Assembly (NCBI GenBank): GCA_934464775.1
Contig: CAKSKG010000001.1
Span: 184,622-248,621 of the forward strand
Direction: 5' to 3'
Origin: an uncultured Oscillospiraceae bacterium
Lineage (GTDB): Bacteria > Bacillota > Clostridia > Oscillospirales > Ruminococcaceae
DNA length: 64,000 bases
Shown: positions 51,739-60,993 of the stretch, piece by piece
How the letters are laid out: every line of letters starts with the position of its first letter
Numbering within the stretch: the first letter of the stretch is position 1
Program-made: the position numbers and the translations under genes
Notes under the pieces: model-generated
What the model saw: only the letters and a program-made list of their open reading frames with translations
Told to the model about the DNA's origin: nothing
Databases searched by the model: none

Positions 51739-52893
51739 TTACTTCAACAGCTCTGCGGGTATCTCCGCAGCCATGCGCTCATAGCCCTTCGATGCAGGAT
51801 GCAGGTGATCTCCGCTGTCATATCCGTTGGCAAATGCCGCAGGATTTTCGGGATCACGGAGCGCCTTGTCAAAATCAATGCAGCCGTCGATCTCATCTGT
51901 TGTACGGATCCAGTCGTTGAACGCACAGCGTATCTCATCACGGAAATCCGCATAGGTCCTCCAGCCGTATATGGGCAGCAGCGTTCCCGCATAAACTTTA
52001 AGGTTCTGCGCACGTGCCGTTCTGATATATCCCCTCATTCCATCGATAAGATCATCGGCGGTGGGCAGGTCGCTCCATGGACGGAACTTGTTCTCCATTA
52101 CGCCAACAGGGTGGATTATATCATTTATTCCGTGCTGGATAAGCACAGTGTCCGCTCCCGAAACCTTGATCTCCCTCGGGAAACGCACCGAGCCTTTCAG
52201 CCCGTATGAATCATAGGTTATATTATCGTACTGACGGAGTATTCTCGTTCCGCTTGCCGCACGGCGGATTATCGATCTGTGGGTATATCCCTCGGCGGCT
52301 GTTCTTATCAGCAGATAATCGGGCCATGCCTGTGCGGTAATGCTGTCGCCGAAGCAGATAAGCGCATGATTCTCCGACGATGTGAGAACGTCTATTCCCG
52401 AAAGGAAATAATAGGTGTTGGTGCTGCGTGAAAGGTCAACGGGCAGCTCCGCTTCCGAAACACAGTCCCCTACCGCAAAAAATCCTCTTGAAAGAGGGCC
52501 TGTTATAACAACTCCCGAGCGCATCTCGGTAAAGTCTTTAAGATAGAACGAAACGGAAACATCCATTCCCTCATATACGGAGAAATCTATCTCATCGCTG
52601 TACATATCCGCTCCCGCCGCAAGGGTAACGGAAGTTTTTCCGCCGAATGTAACGGGAACTTCGGTCTCGGGAAGAACCGCATCTCCGCCTGCGCAGGCTG
52701 CGATACAGACTCTGTTCAGCACAGCGTCCTCTTCTCCGCAGAAATTATCAAAATGCAGGCGCACCTTTCTGCCTGCAAAGGGTATGCTCACGGGATATCT
52801 CAAAGTAAGATCCTTTGAATAATTTTCGGGGCGTCTGTCAACTATGGAGATAGCATTTCCCCATGCGCAGACCCACTTTTCGTTTTCAGCCAT
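51739..52893 (-). CDS. SGNH/GDSL hydrolase with N-terminal beta-sandwich
   Basis: 384 residues with no signal peptide. The N-terminal ~165 residues form a beta-rich domain (RYPVSIPFAGRKVRLHFDNFCG). The SGNH hydrolase has block I ICFGDSITAQ, block III QHGINDIIHP and block V DSGDHLHPASKGY with the Asp-His pair. Similar proteins deacetylate or de-esterify oligosaccharides; cytoplasmic location suggests action on imported sugars. The ATG at 52893 has AAAAGGA about 9 bases upstream; an ATG three codons earlier abuts that site. Confidence 0.87.
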   Translation of the reverse strand: MAENEKWVCAWGNAISIVDRRPENYSKDLTLRYPVSIPFAGRKVRLHFDNFCGEEDAVLNRVCIAACAGGDAVLPETEVPVTFGGKTSVTLAAGADMYSDEIDFSVYEGMDVSVSFYLKDFTEMRSGVVITGPLSRGFFAVGDCVSEAELPVDLSRSTNTYYFLSGIDVLTSSENHALICFGDSITAQAWPDYLLIRTAAEGYTHRSIIRRAASGTRILRQYDNITYDSYGLKGSVRFPREIKVSGADTVLIQHGINDIIHPVGVMENKFRPWSDLPTADDLIDGMRGYIRTARAQNLKVYAGTLLPIYGWRTYADFRDEIRCAFNDWIRTTDEIDGCIDFDKALRDPENPAAFANGYDSGDHLHPASKGYERMAAEIPAELLK

Positions 52894-52995
52894 ATATTTC
52901 ATTCCTTTTCAGAGTTTTCTTTTTTTCCTGCACTATTATATCACCTTGTTAAAAATAAGTCAATGTACATATATTAATTTTTTTGATGCGGGCAG

Positions 52996-53024
52996 TTGAT
53001 TTAAAGGAGCAAATATACTATACT
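52996..53024 (+). promoter_or_regulatory. Promoter of the PAP2 phosphatase gene
   Basis: TTGATT (52996-53001), 17 bases and TATACT (53019-53024). Confidence 0.62.
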
Positions 53025-53057
53025 AATATATAGTATAAAATTTTTCGGAGGGATATT

Positions 53058-53954
53058 ATGACTGTACTTCACTGGTTTCAGGAGCTTCGCAGCGGCTTCG
53101 GAGATCAATTTTTCACAATATGCACCTTTGTCGGGACTCAGGCTGTGCTTATCCTGCTGTTCTGCATCAACTACTGGTGCATTGACAAAAATTTTGCCTG
53201 CGAGATAGGCGCAAGCTTTTTTTCATCATCGCTGCTGGTCCAGAATATAAAAGTGACGCTGCGCATTCCCCGTCCGTTCGTCCGTGACACAACGCTTATC
53301 CCCGTGGATTCCGCACTGAAAGGCGCAACGGGCTATTCATTCCCCAGCGGACACACCCAGACCGCCGCTTCCACCCTTGTTCCCGCAGTATACGAATACC
53401 GCCGCCACAAGGTCATATCGGTGCTGATGTGCATTCTTATCCTGCTGACGGGAATATCCCGAATGTATCTGGGTGTCCACACCCCCTATGACGTGGGTGT
53501 GGCTCTCGGAATATCGCTTTTATGCGCACTTGCCGTTATGATACTCCGCCGCAGGCTTTCCGAAAGCACATGGTACAATATCATATTGACAGTGATAGGC
53601 GCTGTCTCGGTTTTCTCGGTGATATACGCAGTTATACTTAACTCCGCAGGAGATATCGAGTCGGATCAGCTGAAAGACTGCTTCAAATCGGCAGGAGCCG
53701 CTGCGGGATTTTCCCTCGGTGTTTTCCTTGAAAGAAAATATGCAGGCTTCGCCCCCTCGGCAGGCGATACAAAGCAGAAGAGCATTCGTGCGGCGGCAGG
53801 CTTTCTGACTACGGGAATACTTTATGCATTAAAGCTCATACTTCCCGACGGCTTAATAATTGCGCTGATGCGCTATTTCCTGCTGACATTCTGGATAACC
53901 TTTGTCTATCCTCTGATATACACAAAGCTTTCGGCTCAAAAGTCACAAGCATAA
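53058..53954 (+). CDS. PAP2-family membrane phosphatase
   Basis: 298 residues with about seven hydrophobic helices. All three phosphatase motifs are present: KVTLRIPRP, FPSGHTQT and SRMYLGVHTPYDV, with the catalytic histidines facing outward. Such proteins dephosphorylate lipid phosphates, for example undecaprenyl pyrophosphate or phosphatidic acid; a second half of about 120 residues without known motifs is longer than the minimal BacA/PgpB types. GGAGGG precedes the ATG by 5-6 bases. It is a single gene with its own promoter and terminator. Confidence 0.88.
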   Translation: MTVLHWFQELRSGFGDQFFTICTFVGTQAVLILLFCINYWCIDKNFACEIGASFFSSSLLVQNIKVTLRIPRPFVRDTTLIPVDSALKGATGYSFPSGHTQTAASTLVPAVYEYRRHKVISVLMCILILLTGISRMYLGVHTPYDVGVALGISLLCALAVMILRRRLSESTWYNIILTVIGAVSVFSVIYAVILNSAGDIESDQLKDCFKSAGAAAGFSLGVFLERKYAGFAPSAGDTKQKSIRAAAGFLTTGILYALKLILPDGLIIALMRYFLLTFWITFVYPLIYTKLSAQKSQA

Positions 53955-53993
53955 AAAAGGCAGCTTACGGATAATATCCGCAGGCTGCCTTTT
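53955..53993. terminator. Bidirectional terminator
   Basis: A 10-bp perfect stem (AAAAGGCAGC/GCTGCCTTTT) between the PAP2 gene and the convergent deacetylase gene. Confidence 0.8.
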
Positions 53994-54013
53994 ATTATAT
54001 CCTGTTTATTTTA

Positions 54014-54853
54014 TCAGCTTCCGTACATAGTCGTCTGATCGGAATTTGAATAAACGATGCCCTTTGCAGGCTCAACTTCCTTTGCGGCGAAAAGCTCGCT
54101 TACCGTAACAAAGGTATATCCTTCGTCAAGCAGAGTCGGGATTATCGTATCGAGAGCCTCAACGGTCATGGTGTTTCCCTGTGCGTCATGCAGCAGGATA
54201 ATGCCGCCGTCACGAACCTGATCCAGTATCTTCTGCGCACGCATATCCGCAGTTACCGAATCCAGCCAGTCCTCTGCGCCAACGCCTGCAATGAACGGCA
54301 TATCAATGGTATCGAACATGGTCTGATTCACTGCGATATAGGGCGGACGGAAGAACTTGGGAGCCTCACCCGTTATCTCCTCGATCTTTTGAGAGGTAAA
54401 TTCGATCTCGGCAGTTATTTCGTCCTCGGTCATCTTGGTCATATCGCTGTGAGTCTGAGAATGGCTGTTTATCTCGCAGCCCATATCGTGGGCACGCTTC
54501 ATCACTCTCGCTGTGCCCTCGCTCTCATTTCCCGTGATATTGTTTCCGATAACGAAAAACGAACCGACTATGCCGTATTTCTCCAGCTTGTCTATAACCG
54601 AATTTGTTGTGGTAAGATTGGGGCCGTCATCAAAGGTAAGAGCGATAAGCTTCATATCCTTTGTCAGCTCGGGACGTGATATTGTCATTTCTGTTTCCTC
54701 GCTTACTGTGGTCTGCTCTGTCTCCGATACTGCCGCCTGCGATGTTTCCGCCGCCGATGTTTCTTCGGCAGCGGGAGCGTCACTTCCCGCTCCGCAGGAC
54801 GTACCCATAACAGCCATGACCACTGACATTATTACAGATAAAAAATTCTTCAT
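54014..54853 (-). CDS. Polysaccharide deacetylase lipoprotein
   Basis: 279 residues. Signal and lipobox (MGTSCG, cysteine near 20), a Glu/Thr/Ser linker, then the NodB domain. TFDDGP gives the catalytic base and metal aspartate, HSQTHSDM the two metal histidines, RPPY the third motif and LLHDAQG the last. It probably removes acetyl groups from peptidoglycan or another surface polymer. Its ATG overlaps the aspS stop by one base (TAATG), so it is the last gene of the hisS operon. Confidence 0.9.
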   Translation of the reverse strand: MKNFLSVIMSVVMAVMGTSCGAGSDAPAAEETSAAETSQAAVSETEQTTVSEETEMTISRPELTKDMKLIALTFDDGPNLTTTNSVIDKLEKYGIVGSFFVIGNNITGNESEGTARVMKRAHDMGCEINSHSQTHSDMTKMTEDEITAEIEFTSQKIEEITGEAPKFFRPPYIAVNQTMFDTIDMPFIAGVGAEDWLDSVTADMRAQKILDQVRDGGIILLHDAQGNTMTVEALDTIIPTLLDEGYTFVTVSELFAAKEVEPAKGIVYSNSDQTTMYGS

Positions 54854-56646
54854 TATTCCTTGTCCCCGGGCTTTTCCTGCTCCTTGATCTGAATGCCGAG
54901 GATATCAAGGCTTTCCTTGTCAACGGCTGTGGGGCAGTCGGACATAAGCTCGGAAGCGTTCTGTACCTTGGGGAATGCAGTTACATCTCTGAGGCTGTCT
55001 GCGCCGCACATTATCATTGCGAGTCTGTCAAGACCGATGCCCATGCCGCCGTGGGGAGCAGCGCCGTACTTATATGCTTCAACGAGGAAGCCGAACTTTG
55101 CTTCGATCTCCTCATCTGTAAGACCGAGAGCCTCGAACATCTTCTGCTGGAGCTCATAATCGGTGATTCTGATAGAACCGCTGGAAAGCTCTGTTCCGTT
55201 GAGAACAAGGTCATATGCCTTTGCAAACACCTTTTCGGGAGCGCTGTCAAGATACTGGAGGCACTCGTCCATAGGCATTGTGAAGGGGTGATGCATAGCG
55301 TCCCAGTGCTGTGTTTCCTCGTTCCACTCGAAGAACGGGAACTGTGTGATCCAGAGGAAATTGAACTTGCCCTCGGGAATGATATCAAGCTGCTTTGCGA
55401 CCTTGAGACGGAGTGCGCCCAGTGTGGGGAGAGTTACTCTGTTCTTGTCGGCAACGATAAGAACAACATCACCCTTTTCTGCGCCAACTGCGTTCAGGAC
55501 CTTTTCAAGCTCTTCCTCGGACATGAACTTTGCAAATGAGCAGGAAGGCTTATCCTCGACCCAGCGAACATAAGCAAGCCCCTTTGCACCGATGCCCTTT
55601 ACATATTCGGTGAGCTTGTCGATCTCCTTTCTTGTAAGGATATGAGCGGCATTCTTTGCTGTTATCGCACGTACCGAACCGCCTGCTTCAATAGCAGATG
55701 TGAACACGCCGAAGCCGCTGTCCTTAACGATATCGGAAATATCAACGATCTCCATGCCGAAACGTGTATCGGGCTTATCGGAGCCGTAGCGGTTCATAGC
55801 CTCTGTATAGGTCATTCTGGGAAGAGGCGTGGGGATATCCTTATCAAGCACGTCCTTGAACAGTCTGCGGACAAGACCCTCTGCGATCTGCATGATATCC
55901 TCAACATCAACAAAGGACATCTCCATATCTATCTGTGTGAACTCGGGCTGACGGTCAGCACGGAGATCCTCGTCACGGAAGCAGCGTGCCAGCTGGATAT
56001 ATCTGTCGAAGCCTGCGATCATAAGCAGCTGCTTGTAGATCTGGGGAGACTGTGGCAGCGCATAGAAGCTTCCGGGGTGAACACGGGAGGGGACCAGATA
56101 GTCTCTTGCGCCCTCGGGAGTGGACTTTATCATCATAGGTGTTTCGATCTCGATAAAGCCGTTCTCATAGAAGTAATCACGGGCAGACTTTGCGATCTTG
56201 CTGCGTGTGATGATATTGTTCATCAGCGGACGGCGGCGGAGATCGAGATAACGGTACTTGAGACGAAGCTCTTCATTTGTGTTTGTATTGTCAACGATCT
56301 CAAAAGGAGGTGTCTGAGCCTTTGCAAGAATGCGGAGATCCTCAACAAATATCTCAACATGACCTGTTGCGATCTTGTCATTAACGCTTTCTCTTTCTCG
56401 TACCTCGCCCTTTGCCATAAGCACATATTCGGAGCGGCAGGAAGCAGCCTTTTCAAACACTGCCTTGTCGGTGGTCTCGTTGAATGTAAGCTGAACAACG
56501 CCTGTTCTGTCACGGAGAACGATAAAGATGATCCCGCCCTTGTTTCTGACGGTATCAACATATCCGCCTACCGTAACTGTTTCGCCTGCGGTAAGAACCT
56601 CGCCGCAGTAATGGGTCCTCTTCAGACCGAGCATATTATCTGCCAT
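54853..56646 (-). CDS. aspS: Aspartate-tRNA ligase
   Basis: 597 residues; charges tRNA-Asp. An N-terminal OB fold (GGYVDTVRNKGGIIFIVLRDRTG) is followed by the class II core. Motif 2 is FRDEDLRADRQPEFTQID, and motif 3 lies in GMGIGLDRLAM. The bacterial-type GAD insertion lies between about 290 and 420. Motif 1 is around IETPMM. The ATG at 56646 has AAAGGA about 10 bases upstream; an ATG three codons earlier is less well placed. It lies 20 bases after the 207-residue unknown gene in the hisS operon. Confidence 0.97.
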   Translation of the reverse strand: MADNMLGLKRTHYCGEVLTAGETVTVGGYVDTVRNKGGIIFIVLRDRTGVVQLTFNETTDKAVFEKAASCRSEYVLMAKGEVRERESVNDKIATGHVEIFVEDLRILAKAQTPPFEIVDNTNTNEELRLKYRYLDLRRRPLMNNIITRSKIAKSARDYFYENGFIEIETPMMIKSTPEGARDYLVPSRVHPGSFYALPQSPQIYKQLLMIAGFDRYIQLARCFRDEDLRADRQPEFTQIDMEMSFVDVEDIMQIAEGLVRRLFKDVLDKDIPTPLPRMTYTEAMNRYGSDKPDTRFGMEIVDISDIVKDSGFGVFTSAIEAGGSVRAITAKNAAHILTRKEIDKLTEYVKGIGAKGLAYVRWVEDKPSCSFAKFMSEEELEKVLNAVGAEKGDVVLIVADKNRVTLPTLGALRLKVAKQLDIIPEGKFNFLWITQFPFFEWNEETQHWDAMHHPFTMPMDECLQYLDSAPEKVFAKAYDLVLNGTELSSGSIRITDYELQQKMFEALGLTDEEIEAKFGFLVEAYKYGAAPHGGMGIGLDRLAMIMCGADSLRDVTAFPKVQNASELMSDCPTAVDKESLDILGIQIKEQEKPGDKE

Positions 56647-56666
56647 AATAAACATATCCTTTCATA

Positions 56667-57290
56667 TCAGTTATCATATAACTTATTTCTGTATTCGCAA
56701 ATTTTTTCCGCATAGGACGGATCCGCACAGAGCTGTGATATCTCCGTCACGCCGTCGATAAGCTTTTCAAAATCGGGTCTGCGCTGCATTTCTTCCTTTG
56801 CCGCATTCACATCGGGAAGAGCCGCCGTCAGCTTTTCCATTGCCTCGTCGGCAGTGCATTTTCCGCTGTGGAGCAGTGCAGTCTGCGCCGCAAAGGTCTT
56901 GGTGAAATCCGTAAGCGTTTTCAGCTTTTTCGCACGAAGCTCCGCAGCCTTTGTATTCGCCTGCAAAAACATCATCAGCTTAGGCGCTATCTCACGGACA
57001 TGATCCGGCTCGATCTTATTCATCAGCCCGAACTTCCGGAGAGCGCTTGCCAGCCAGAAAAAAGCCTTTGTGCCCTCGGCGTCAAGAACGCTGCCCTCGG
57101 CGATCTGCTTTATATCCGCACGAATTATCGCATCGTTATTGAAATTCGGAGAGGACACCCTGCGGAAATACACCAGCATATTTTCAACGTCCTGCGTTAT
57201 GATGCGGTTCTTCTCGGTGAGAGTTTTCACCACCTCAACGCAGTCCTCGGAAAATATTTCCTTTCCGTAGTCATATATATTGAATCTCAT
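56667..57290 (-). CDS. Conserved-context hypothetical protein between hisS and aspS
   Basis: 207 residues, mainly alpha-helical with many Lys/Glu/Ala, no signal peptide or membrane helix. It begins MRFNIYDYGKEIFSEDCVEVV and has a Leu-rich central part (KAFFWLASALRKFG). I do not recognise a family. Its ATG overlaps the hisS stop by one base (TAATG) and aspS follows after 20 bases, so it is translated from the same T-box-controlled message. The context suggests a link with aminoacylation or translation, but the sequence itself gives no catalytic motif. Confidence 0.75.
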   Translation of the reverse strand: MRFNIYDYGKEIFSEDCVEVVKTLTEKNRIITQDVENMLVYFRRVSSPNFNNDAIIRADIKQIAEGSVLDAEGTKAFFWLASALRKFGLMNKIEPDHVREIAPKLMMFLQANTKAAELRAKKLKTLTDFTKTFAAQTALLHSGKCTADEAMEKLTAALPDVNAAKEEMQRRPDFEKLIDGVTEISQLCADPSYAEKICEYRNKLYDN

Positions 57291-58600
57291 TACTTGATAA
57301 GTCCCTCAAGCTTTTCGTCGCTGAACATACTGCCCACAAATATCTTTGAAAAGCTGTCGATGAAATCATCGCCCAGCGAAACAGGGAGCTGCTCGCCTGT
57401 TTTCATGTTTTTCAGCTTTGCACTGCCGCTTTCCAGCTCATTGTCGCCCAGAACTATGGCAAACTTTGCGCCTATCTTGTCGGCGTATTTCATCTGCTTG
57501 CCCAGCGCTCTTTCCATAAGGTCGCATTCAGCCCAGTAGCCCTCGTCACGGAGCTTCTTCACCAGCACGGAAGCGCTGACAGCCGCCTTTTCACCCATGG
57601 GAGCGATGTAAACGTCGCAGGTCTTTCTGTCGCCGAAGTCAAAGCCCTGATCTTTAAGATTAAGGAGTATTCTTTCAAGACCGATAGCAAAGCCCAGTGC
57701 GGGAGTGGGCTTGCCGCCCATCTGCTCGATCATTCCGTCATAGCGTCCGCCGCCGCATACGGTTCCTCTCTGCTTGCCGCTGCCTGCGATGAACTCGAAA
57801 ACTGTCTTTGTATAATAGTCCAGACCTCTTACGATCTTGGGATTGATGCTGTACTTAATGCCCATTGCGTCCAGCAGGGATTTCAGTGTTTCAAAATGCT
57901 CACGGCATTCATCGCAGAGATAATCCAGCATAAGCGGAGCGCCCTTGCCCATATCCTGGCATATCTCGCTCTTGCAGTCAAGTATTCTCATAGGATTCTT
58001 TTCAAAGCGGGACTTGCAGGTATCGCAGAGCTTGTCCTTGTTAGGCTCAAAGAACGCACGGAGCGCCTTGTAATACTCATTGCGGCAGTGAGGACAGCCG
58101 ATAGAGTTGATATTCAGCTCGATATTTTTCAATCCGAAGCGCTCGATAAGCGTTTTTGCAAGGCATATTACCTCTGCATCGGCAGCGGGAGACTTGCTTC
58201 CTGCCATTTCAACGCCGAACTGGTGAAATTCCCATAAGCGTCCTGCCTGGGGCTTTTCATGGCGGAAGCAGGAAAGGATATAATAAACCTTCTGAGGAAG
58301 TGCCTCATTGAGCATTCCGTTTTCAAGCATACATCTGATAGTGCCTGCTGTTCCCTCGGGACGGAGTGTGAACGAGCTTTCACGGCCTGTTACCGTGAAC
58401 ATCTCCTTCTGAACAACGTCTGTGGTATCGCCCACCGAACGGACAAAAAGCTCTGTATTCTCAAATGTTGGAATACGCACCTGACCGAAGCCGTAAGCCT
58501 CGGCAGTTTCGGCAGCGATACGTTCAAGTATCTGCCACTTGTAAGATTCGGCGGGAGTGATATCCTCGGTGCCGTTAACTCTCTTTGCAATAAGCTCCAT
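57290..58600 (-). CDS. hisS: Histidine-tRNA ligase
   Basis: 436 residues; charges tRNA-His. It is a class II synthetase: motif 2 is CFRHEKPQAGRLWEFHQFG, the histidine-specific motifs are RGLDYYTKTVFE and VCGGGRYDGM, and motif 3 is ALGFAIGLERIL. The C-terminal anticodon-binding domain starts near CDVYIAPMG. A middle region has four Cys-x2-Cys-like pairs (CPHC, CDTC, CDEC), possibly zinc-binding, seen in some Clostridia. The ATG at 58600 has AAAGGAG 8 bases upstream. It is the first gene after the T-box leader. Confidence 0.97.
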   Translation of the reverse strand: MELIAKRVNGTEDITPAESYKWQILERIAAETAEAYGFGQVRIPTFENTELFVRSVGDTTDVVQKEMFTVTGRESSFTLRPEGTAGTIRCMLENGMLNEALPQKVYYILSCFRHEKPQAGRLWEFHQFGVEMAGSKSPAADAEVICLAKTLIERFGLKNIELNINSIGCPHCRNEYYKALRAFFEPNKDKLCDTCKSRFEKNPMRILDCKSEICQDMGKGAPLMLDYLCDECREHFETLKSLLDAMGIKYSINPKIVRGLDYYTKTVFEFIAGSGKQRGTVCGGGRYDGMIEQMGGKPTPALGFAIGLERILLNLKDQGFDFGDRKTCDVYIAPMGEKAAVSASVLVKKLRDEGYWAECDLMERALGKQMKYADKIGAKFAIVLGDNELESGSAKLKNMKTGEQLPVSLGDDFIDSFSKIFVGSMFSDEKLEGLIK

Positions 58601-58632
58601 TAAACTATCTCCTTTATTAAGAATTCGGGTAC

Positions 58633-58866
58633 AAAAAAGCCGTCCCCTGATAAACAAGGGACGACGGATAACCATAATATCAGCCGTGGTGCCACCCTAT
58701 TTTACCGCAGAACTGCGGCCTCACAGCGCTTTAACGCAGCAGACGTTCCGGCTTTTTCACCGAAAAGCTCCGAGGTGTCCTTCATATTTTCCGCTCCGAC
58801 AGCTCGCACCGAACCGCTGCCTCTCTGATTATCCGCAGAAAAACTACTCTCCCCATCACAGCCTAT
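58633..58866 (-). promoter_or_regulatory. T-box riboswitch of the hisS operon
   Basis: The conserved T-box core AGGGTGGCACCACGGC lies at 58698-58683 and is followed by a terminator (stem CCGTC-n-CCCT with AGGGGACGG, 58667-58640, and six T residues). Stem I contains an AGTA element (58848-58845) opposite the specifier region. That region reads GAAGGACACC, in which GACAC (58779-58775) contains both GAC (Asp) and the overlapping CAC (His). Uncharged tRNA pairing with the codon and with GGTG would favour the antiterminator. The regulated operon encodes both HisRS and AspRS. Confidence 0.93.
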
Positions 58867-58872
58867 GAAACT

Positions 58873-58901
58873 ATTATAGACCATATTTATCGCTTTGTCA
58901 A
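58873..58901 (-). promoter_or_regulatory. hisS operon promoter
   Basis: On the minus strand TTGACA (58901-58896), 17 bases and TATAAT (58878-58873), a perfect consensus ahead of the T-box leader. Confidence 0.9.
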
Positions 58902-59013
58902 GCCATAAAACGCAGAATATTTGCACTTTATCAACGCATAATAACAGATATCGCTGTTTACAGACCGAATTTTATAAGCTATAATTAAGAAAACTCAAAT
59001 AGAGGTAAAGTGT

Positions 59014-59337
59014 ATGTATAAAAACATTGAAAAGCAGACAAAGCTCTGCTTAAAGGATCAGGTGGGATATCAGGACGGTCAGGTAGTCAGCAAGACTCTC
59101 GTTCAGAACAATTCCGTAAGCATGACGATCTTTTCTTTTGACAAGGGCGAGGAAATTTCCACTCATGCGGCAGGCGGCGACGCTATGGCAACAGTTCTTG
59201 AGGGCAAGGGCAGATTCACAGTGGGCGGCGAGGTTTTCTACCTTGAAGCAGGCGAAACACTCATCATGCCCAAGGATATCCCCCATGCCGTATACGGCGA
59301 AGAGCGCTTCAAGATGCAGCTCATTGTTTCTTTCTGA
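59014..59337 (+). CDS. Small cupin-domain protein
   Basis: 107 residues forming one cupin barrel. Motif 1 is weakly kept (STHAAGGDAMATVLEGKGRF, with H as the first ligand and no second) and motif 2 is LIMPKDIPHAVYG with a histidine ligand. Metal binding is possible with a reduced ligand set. Function is unknown; similar small cupins bind sugars or redox metabolites. GAGGT lies about 8 bases before the ATG. It is a single gene, divergent from hisS. Confidence 0.85.
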   Translation: MYKNIEKQTKLCLKDQVGYQDGQVVSKTLVQNNSVSMTIFSFDKGEEISTHAAGGDAMATVLEGKGRFTVGGEVFYLEAGETLIMPKDIPHAVYGEERFKMQLIVSF

Positions 59338-59360
59338 TAATATCACATACAGCAAAAAAT

Positions 59361-59394
59361 CTCCGTTCCGCAAATGCAGAACGGAGTTTTTATT
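59361..59394. terminator. Terminator after the cupin gene
   Basis: An 8-bp perfect stem (CTCCGTTC/GAACGGAG) followed by TTTTTATTTT; an A-run on the other side allows use by murA as well. Confidence 0.82.
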
Positions 59395-59405
59395 TTATCG
59401 TTATA

Positions 59406-60692
59406 TCAAAGAGCGACTTTTCTTACAGCCGAACCGGGAACGGATTTCTTTACGATATCCGCACCAAGATTTCTGAGCTTCTGCTCTATCTCCTCATATC
59501 CTCTTTCGATATGATATATGTCCTCTATCTCGGTAACGCCGTGAGCGGCAAGTCCCGCAATAACAAGCGCAGCGCCTGCACGAAGATCGGGAGCCGTAAC
59601 GGGAGCGCCCATAAGGCTGCCCACACCCTCAATGACTGCGACCTTTCCGTCAACGGAAATATCCGCACCCATTCTGCGAAGCTCATCAACATAGCGGAAA
59701 CGATTGTTGAAAATATCCTCGGTGACAATGCTTGTGCCCTCGGCAAGACACAGCAGCGTGGATATCTGCGGCTGCATATCCGTAGGGAAACCGGGGTGAG
59801 GCATTGTTTTTATATTTGTCTTTACAAGAGGACCGTCAACGGAAATTCTAACGCTGTCATCAAATTCCTCAACATTGACGCCTATCTTTTCAAGCTTTGC
59901 CGTAATAGATTCAAGATGCTTGGGAATAACATTCTTTATCAGCACATTTCCTCTTGTTGCGGCAGCGGCGATCATATATGTTCCCGCCTCGATCTGGTCG
60001 GGGATTATCGCATAGTTTGTGCCTTTAAGGGTCTTTACGCCTCTGATCTTGATAACATCTGTTCCTGCTCCCATGATATCAGCGCCCATGGAATTAAGGA
60101 AGTTTGCAAGATCGACAACGTGAGGCTCCTTTGCGGCATTCTCGATTATTGTCATGCCCGTAGCCTTTACAGCCGCAAGCATTGTATTTATAGTTGCGCC
60201 GACAGTCACAAAATCAAAATAGATCTGCGAACCGACAAGTGATTTTGCCTGAATATCTATCATTCCGTGGTCAAGAATACATTCTGCGCCCAATGCGGAA
60301 AATGCTTTAAGATGCTGGTCAATGGGACGGTCACCCAGATAGCAGCCGCCCGGCATGGAAACTCTTGCACGGTTGAATTTTCCAAGAAGCGTTCCGAGGA
60401 AATAATAGGAAGCACGCATATGCTTTGCCATTTCATAAGGAACGATAGGCTCCTTGATGCCCGAAGCGTCGATGCGGACAGTATTTTTTCCCAGCATACG
60501 CACATCTGCGCCCATTTCATAAAGAATACGGAGTGAAATGGAAACATCGCTGATCTGAGGTACATTTTCAAGTATACACGGTCCGTCCGCAAGAATAACG
60601 GCGGGAATTATCGCAACGACAGCATTTTTTGCGCCGCTTATCTCGACCTCGCCCTCCAGCGGTCTGCCGCCTTTTATAATAAACTTATCCAA
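59406..60692 (-). CDS. murA: UDP-N-acetylglucosamine 1-carboxyvinyltransferase
   Basis: 428 residues; transfers enolpyruvate from PEP to UDP-GlcNAc, the first committed step of peptidoglycan synthesis and the fosfomycin target. IKGGRPLEGEVEISGAKNA is the N-terminal signature, and the active cysteine is Cys117 in SMPGGCYLGDRPID, so fosfomycin sensitivity would be expected at this residue. FPTDMQPQ and the C-terminal GYE repeats fit MurA. The start is TTG with GGGAGAG 6 bases upstream. It is a single gene. A second MurA paralogue, common in Firmicutes, is not in the window. Confidence 0.96.
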   Translation of the reverse strand: MDKFIIKGGRPLEGEVEISGAKNAVVAIIPAVILADGPCILENVPQISDVSISLRILYEMGADVRMLGKNTVRIDASGIKEPIVPYEMAKHMRASYYFLGTLLGKFNRARVSMPGGCYLGDRPIDQHLKAFSALGAECILDHGMIDIQAKSLVGSQIYFDFVTVGATINTMLAAVKATGMTIIENAAKEPHVVDLANFLNSMGADIMGAGTDVIKIRGVKTLKGTNYAIIPDQIEAGTYMIAAAATRGNVLIKNVIPKHLESITAKLEKIGVNVEEFDDSVRISVDGPLVKTNIKTMPHPGFPTDMQPQISTLLCLAEGTSIVTEDIFNNRFRYVDELRRMGADISVDGKVAVIEGVGSLMGAPVTAPDLRAGAALVIAGLAAHGVTEIEDIYHIERGYEEIEQKLRNLGADIVKKSVPGSAVRKVAL

Positions 60693-60950
60693 TATTTACT
60701 CTCCCGAAATGCCCGTCGATATTTTTCTCTGCGAAGCGGGCGTTTTTAATATGCCGAGGGACACACTTACCCTCTTATCTATAATATTATACCACATTCA
60801 AGAATAAAATAAAAGTATTTTTAAATAATTATTATTACAGAATTTCAAGAATAAGGGACTGAATTCATAGCAATTCATACAAAATTGTATCAATCAAGGA
60901 AAATTTCGAAGCCGATTTGTTACCACTGTGTAACTTCTTGAACTCAAACA

Positions 60951-60983
60951 AAAGACGGGAAATGCACCGCACTCCCCGTCTTT
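60951..60983 (-). terminator. Terminator of the pdxS-pdxT operon
   Basis: A 9-bp perfect stem (AAAGACGGG/CCCGTCTTT) lies just after the pdxT stop, with TTTGTTT following on the minus strand. Confidence 0.75.
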
Positions 60984-60993
60984 AAGCTTCGGA

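Noticed and set aside
55642..56715. 357-codon plus-strand frame opposite aspS
   Set aside because: A shadow of the synthetase gene, without a start signal or motifs.
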